From assembly GCA_910579395.1 (NCBI GenBank), contig CAJTUC010000011.1, forward strand, positions 1-64,000: DNA of 64,000 bases, given 5' to 3'. Position 1 is the first letter of the stretch, and every line of letters starts with the position of its first letter. A program made the position numbers and the translations under genes. Below, piece by piece: positions 61,346 to 64,000 of the stretch. Below the pieces are notes generated by a model. The model ran no database searches. It worked only from the letters and a program-made list of their open reading frames with translations, and was not told the origin of the DNA. Source of the DNA: an uncultured Lachnospiraceae bacterium. GTDB lineage: Bacteria; Bacillota; Clostridia; Lachnospirales; Lachnospiraceae.

Positions 61346-63422
61346 CGATAAATTATCCCGGGAAAAATCTTCTCAAAAAAATTCATCTCGAGAAAAAATT
61401 TCGTGGAAAGAAGTATACATGCTGAATAAGAGGGCGCTCTGTCTCTGGTGCCGGGAATGCCCCATGCTATTTGTGTCCTCCGGTCTTCATTCGATAATCG
61501 CTGCGCTGATTCCCTATCTGACGCTTTATTTTTCCGCCCGGCTTTTGGACGAGCTTGCCGGAACGAGAATGCCGGAGAAATTGGCCAAATGGATCATTCT
61601 TCTGCTTTCTTTCGATGCGGCGGCTTATTTTTTGAAAGCGCTGGCTTTTCGATGGAAGGAAGCGCTCAGAGCCACGCTTCATTATCGCGGAGAGGAGATA
61701 CTTTCCCGGAAAATGCTGGACATGGATTTTGCGGCGGCAGATGATGTAGCCACGCATAATCTGTTGAGTCAGATTCTACAGAGAGAGCGCTGGAGCGGTT
61801 GGGGAATTGACAAGATATACCGACATTTTGAAAGCCTGATGGAAGAGCTGTTCCGGATGCTCGGCGCTGCGGCGCTTACAGTTTCTCTTTTCCGGCTGCC
61901 GGTCCGGCAGGAGGCGGGATGGCTTACGCTGTTGAACAATCCGCTCTGTATCCTGCTGTTGCTCCTTGTAATGCTCGTGATCACGGTGCTTTCACCTTAT
62001 CTGGCAACCAAAGGGGAGATGTGTGTGCTGGACCATGATGAGACCATGAAGTTCGGAAACCGGATTTATTTTTTCTGCGTGGAGATATTTCAGGATGAAA
62101 AAAGAGCGCTGGATATGCGGATGTACAGGCAGGATGTATTCGGTGTCAATCGGATGAAGGAGATACTGGACCCTCAGACCGGTGTTCTTCGTACGATGGA
62201 ACGGGATGCCCGGGGAAGAATGGGTGGTCTTTTTGCGCTGTCAATCGCTGTTTCCAGAAGCTTTACATGGGTGGTTTACCTGTTTGTGTGCCTGAAAGCC
62301 TGGGGCGGCGCTTTCGGGGTTGGTTCCGTAACGCAGTATATCGGCGCGATCATGGCCTTTTCCAAAGGGCTCTCCGGAATGTTAAAGGCACTGGGGGAAA
62401 TGAAGGTCAACAGCGACACCCTGAAAAAGATATTTGCCTTTCTGGATATTCCCAACGAGATGTATCAGGGGTCTTTGACGGTGGAAAAGCGTTCCGACAA
62501 CAAATACGAAATAGAGTTTCGGAACGTGAGCTTTCGGTATCCCAATACGGAAAGTTATGTTCTGAAAAATATCTCTCTGAAATTTAAAGTGGGAGAACGG
62601 ATAGCGGTGGTGGGACAGAACGGTTCCGGCAAGACCACTTTTATCAAGCTGCTATGCCGCCTTTACGACCCGACGGAGGGAGAAATTCTGCTAAACGGCA
62701 TCGACATCCGCAAATATAATTATCTGGAGTACCTGAAAGTGTTTTCTGTGGTGTTTCAGGATTTCCAGCTGCTTTCCATGAGCCTTGGGGAGAATGTTGC
62801 CGCCGGAAGCGGACAGGAAACGCTTTCTGCTCCGAGTCTTTCTGCGCCGAGTCGGAAAAAAGGAAGGGAAACGTTGGCGGAAAGCAGACAGGAAAGCTGG
62901 AAAGTGCCGGTAGGAAGCGGACAGGAGCGTTGGAAAGCACCGGCGGTAAGCGGACGGGAAGGTACGGAGCGCTATGACTGGGAAAAGGCCGTACAGTGCC
63001 TTCAGAAGGCTGGGCTCTCGGCGTGGCTCGCCGCGCAGCCAAAGGGGCTTGATACGATTCTTTATAAGGCTCTGGAAGAAGAGGGCGTACAGGTATCCGG
63101 CGGAGAGGCGCAGAAGATTGCCATTGCCCGGAGCTTGTATCACGATGCGCCTTTTATCATTCTGGATGAGCCCACCGCGGCGCTCGACCCGGTGGCGGAG
63201 TATGAGATTTATACAAGATTTAATGAGATTGTAGGGGACAGGACGGCTATTTATATCAGTCACCGGCTTTCTTCCTGCCGTTTCTGCGACGAAATCCTTG
63301 TCTTTCATGAAGGGCATATTGTACAGCAGGGCAGCCATGAGGTATTGCTGGCCGATGGGGATGGAAAGTATAGCGTGTTGTGGAATGCGCAGGCGCAGTA
63401 TTATGTGGAGGGATTTCTGTGA
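61332..63422 (+). CDS. ABC exporter half-transporter with repeat insert in its ATPase domain
   Basis: A 696-residue partner of the preceding exporter gene. A Ser/Lys-rich start and six membrane helices precede the ATPase: VVGQNGSGKTTFIKLLC, Q-loop VFQDFQLL, signature VSGGEAQKIAIARSL, Walker B FIILDEPTAALD and switch YISHRLSSC. Between Q-loop and signature lies an extra segment of about 55 residues (DNA 62806-62970) made of imperfect repeats such as GSGQERWKAP. It is polar and probably a disordered loop. ATG 61332 has AAAGGAG nine bases upstream, inside the previous gene. Confidence 0.9.
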   Translation: MKENSDKLSREKSSQKNSSREKISWKEVYMLNKRALCLWCRECPMLFVSSGLHSIIAALIPYLTLYFSARLLDELAGTRMPEKLAKWIILLLSFDAAAYFLKALAFRWKEALRATLHYRGEEILSRKMLDMDFAAADDVATHNLLSQILQRERWSGWGIDKIYRHFESLMEELFRMLGAAALTVSLFRLPVRQEAGWLTLLNNPLCILLLLLVMLVITVLSPYLATKGEMCVLDHDETMKFGNRIYFFCVEIFQDEKRALDMRMYRQDVFGVNRMKEILDPQTGVLRTMERDARGRMGGLFALSIAVSRSFTWVVYLFVCLKAWGGAFGVGSVTQYIGAIMAFSKGLSGMLKALGEMKVNSDTLKKIFAFLDIPNEMYQGSLTVEKRSDNKYEIEFRNVSFRYPNTESYVLKNISLKFKVGERIAVVGQNGSGKTTFIKLLCRLYDPTEGEILLNGIDIRKYNYLEYLKVFSVVFQDFQLLSMSLGENVAAGSGQETLSAPSLSAPSRKKGRETLAESRQESWKVPVGSGQERWKAPAVSGREGTERYDWEKAVQCLQKAGLSAWLAAQPKGLDTILYKALEEEGVQVSGGEAQKIAIARSLYHDAPFIILDEPTAALDPVAEYEIYTRFNEIVGDRTAIYISHRLSSCRFCDEILVFHEGHIVQQGSHEVLLADGDGKYSVLWNAQAQYYVEGFL

Positions 63423-63512
63423 TTTCTTTTCGTGTTTTCATAACAGCATTTGACAAAAACGGGCGCAAAAAACAGGAAACTTATAACCAATGTCATAAAT
63501 TTAAGGCTTACA

Positions 63513-63556
63513 AAAAAGATACTTGCTCATTTCATTATAAAAGCAAGTATCTTTTT
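63513..63556 (+). terminator. Rho-independent terminator after the ABC exporter operon
   Basis: AAAAAGATACTTGCT (63513-63527) pairs with AGCAAGTATCTTTTT (63542-63556), a 15-bp stem ending in a T-run. Confidence 0.85.
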
Positions 63557-63564
63557 GAAATAAT

Positions 63565-63675
63565 TTACTCCCTATTTTCGAAGGCGGCAAAGGCCCGGCC
63601 AAGGTATTTCTCTGCCCCGTCCGCATCGTGGCGATAAAGGTTCAGGGCAAATGAACATACCAATAGTAAAAGAAG
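63565..63675 (-). pseudogene. Possible C-terminal gene fragment
   Basis: A 37-codon minus-strand frame ends FALNLYRHDADGAEKYL then GRAFAAFENRE and a TAA. The composition looks like genuine protein sequence, but no start codon with ribosome binding site or upstream domain exists. It may be the remnant of a deleted gene; the family is unknown. Confidence 0.3.
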
Positions 63676-63877
63676 TCAAAATATTTTTTTACCATTGGTA
63701 CGGATTTTGGCGTAAATCGTATGAAAATAATACATTGCTGTGGTTGAATCGAATTTCGACCGTTATGCTTATAAAATAGCGTGGACGGCAGTGCTGTTTC
63801 GTATTGTCTGATATCTCAAAAAGACCGTATTATATTTTCTAAGCATACGATATTTTCTTTTTTTCTGAAAATAATAG

Positions 63878-63940
63878 TTTACAAATCCTGGAAACGGGTA
63901 TATTATGTTTATGGAAAACGATTTCCGGAAAACGATTTCC
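63878..63940 (+). promoter_or_regulatory. Promoter with tandem LacI-type operators
   Basis: TTTACA (63878-63883) and TATTAT (63901-63906) are 17 bp apart. The near-palindrome GGAAAACGATTTCC follows twice without a gap (63913-63926 and 63927-63940). The central CG flanked by AAA and TTT is the hallmark of LacI-family operators. Placed at the expected transcript start, they would repress a gene beyond the window. The rest of 63423-64000 shows no gene. Confidence 0.6.
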
Positions 63941-64000
63941 GCGAAACCTTCTCCGAGTATTCGCTCCGGATGGGCAGGCCGCGAAAGCGGCAGAATAAGA

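Overview
The window looks like a chromosome segment of a gut-type Clostridia bacterium, most likely Lachnospiraceae. This rests on gene style: GHKL kinases with LytTR regulators, LytTR-DUF3021 pairs, YesM/YesN control of sugar ABC transporters, GPH-type sugar symporters, many glycoside hydrolases, a pyrophosphate-type phosphofructokinase, purine-rich ribosome binding sites and SigA-type promoters. No rRNA, intact insertion sequence or CRISPR array is visible. The only tRNA is tRNA-Leu(UAG) near the left edge.

Layout. 1-6.0 kb: tRNA-Leu followed by a duplicated copy of its 3' end, a GHKL kinase with LytTR regulator, a CPBP membrane protease, and an OmpR-type two-component system on the minus strand. 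6.0-11.8 kb: a 198-bp palindrome, a large solute-binding lipoprotein, then a LytTR-DUF3021-ABC operon preceded by three direct repeats. 11.8-23.1 kb: mostly housekeeping or accessory genes: flotillin, a phosphoesterase and a ParB-like/BMP-domain protein (minus strand), a coiled-coil protein, a GH25 lysozyme, a MATE transporter, a lipoprotein, a Ca/Na antiporter behind a yybP-ykoY-type riboswitch, and a pyrophosphate-type phosphofructokinase.

23.2-51.8 kb is a carbohydrate-utilisation region. A heparinase II/III-like protein and YesM/YesN lie divergent from a three-gene sugar ABC importer, a GH88 unsaturated glucuronyl hydrolase, a DUF2264 protein and a discoidin-like protein. Next come a TetR regulator divergent from a long run of GPH symporter, GH43-like, AraC, GH43, GH2, second GPH symporter, GH3 and GH78 alpha-L-rhamnosidase. 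Together they suggest import and intracellular trimming of oligosaccharides carrying uronic acid, rhamnose and galactose or pentose. The exact polymer cannot be read from the sequence.

51.8-64 kb: a compact type III (protein-RNA) toxin-antitoxin locus on the minus strand, with a consensus promoter, two 45-nt repeats that each fold as an H-type pseudoknot, an attenuator hairpin and a CptN/ToxN-like toxin. It is followed by a flavoprotein gene and a scar where two divergent genes lost their 5' ends. Then come a LytTR regulator and GHKL kinase separated by two uncharacterised genes, a heterodimeric ABC exporter behind a 21-bp-spaced direct repeat, and a non-coding right end with tandem LacI-type operators.

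The most unusual structural signal is a family of four intergenic elements (8718, 32547, 33890, 59176), three of them exactly 85 bp. All fold into the same two-armed junction, show compensatory base changes between copies, and sit directly at stop codons. Together with the type III toxin-antitoxin locus, these deserve attention first.
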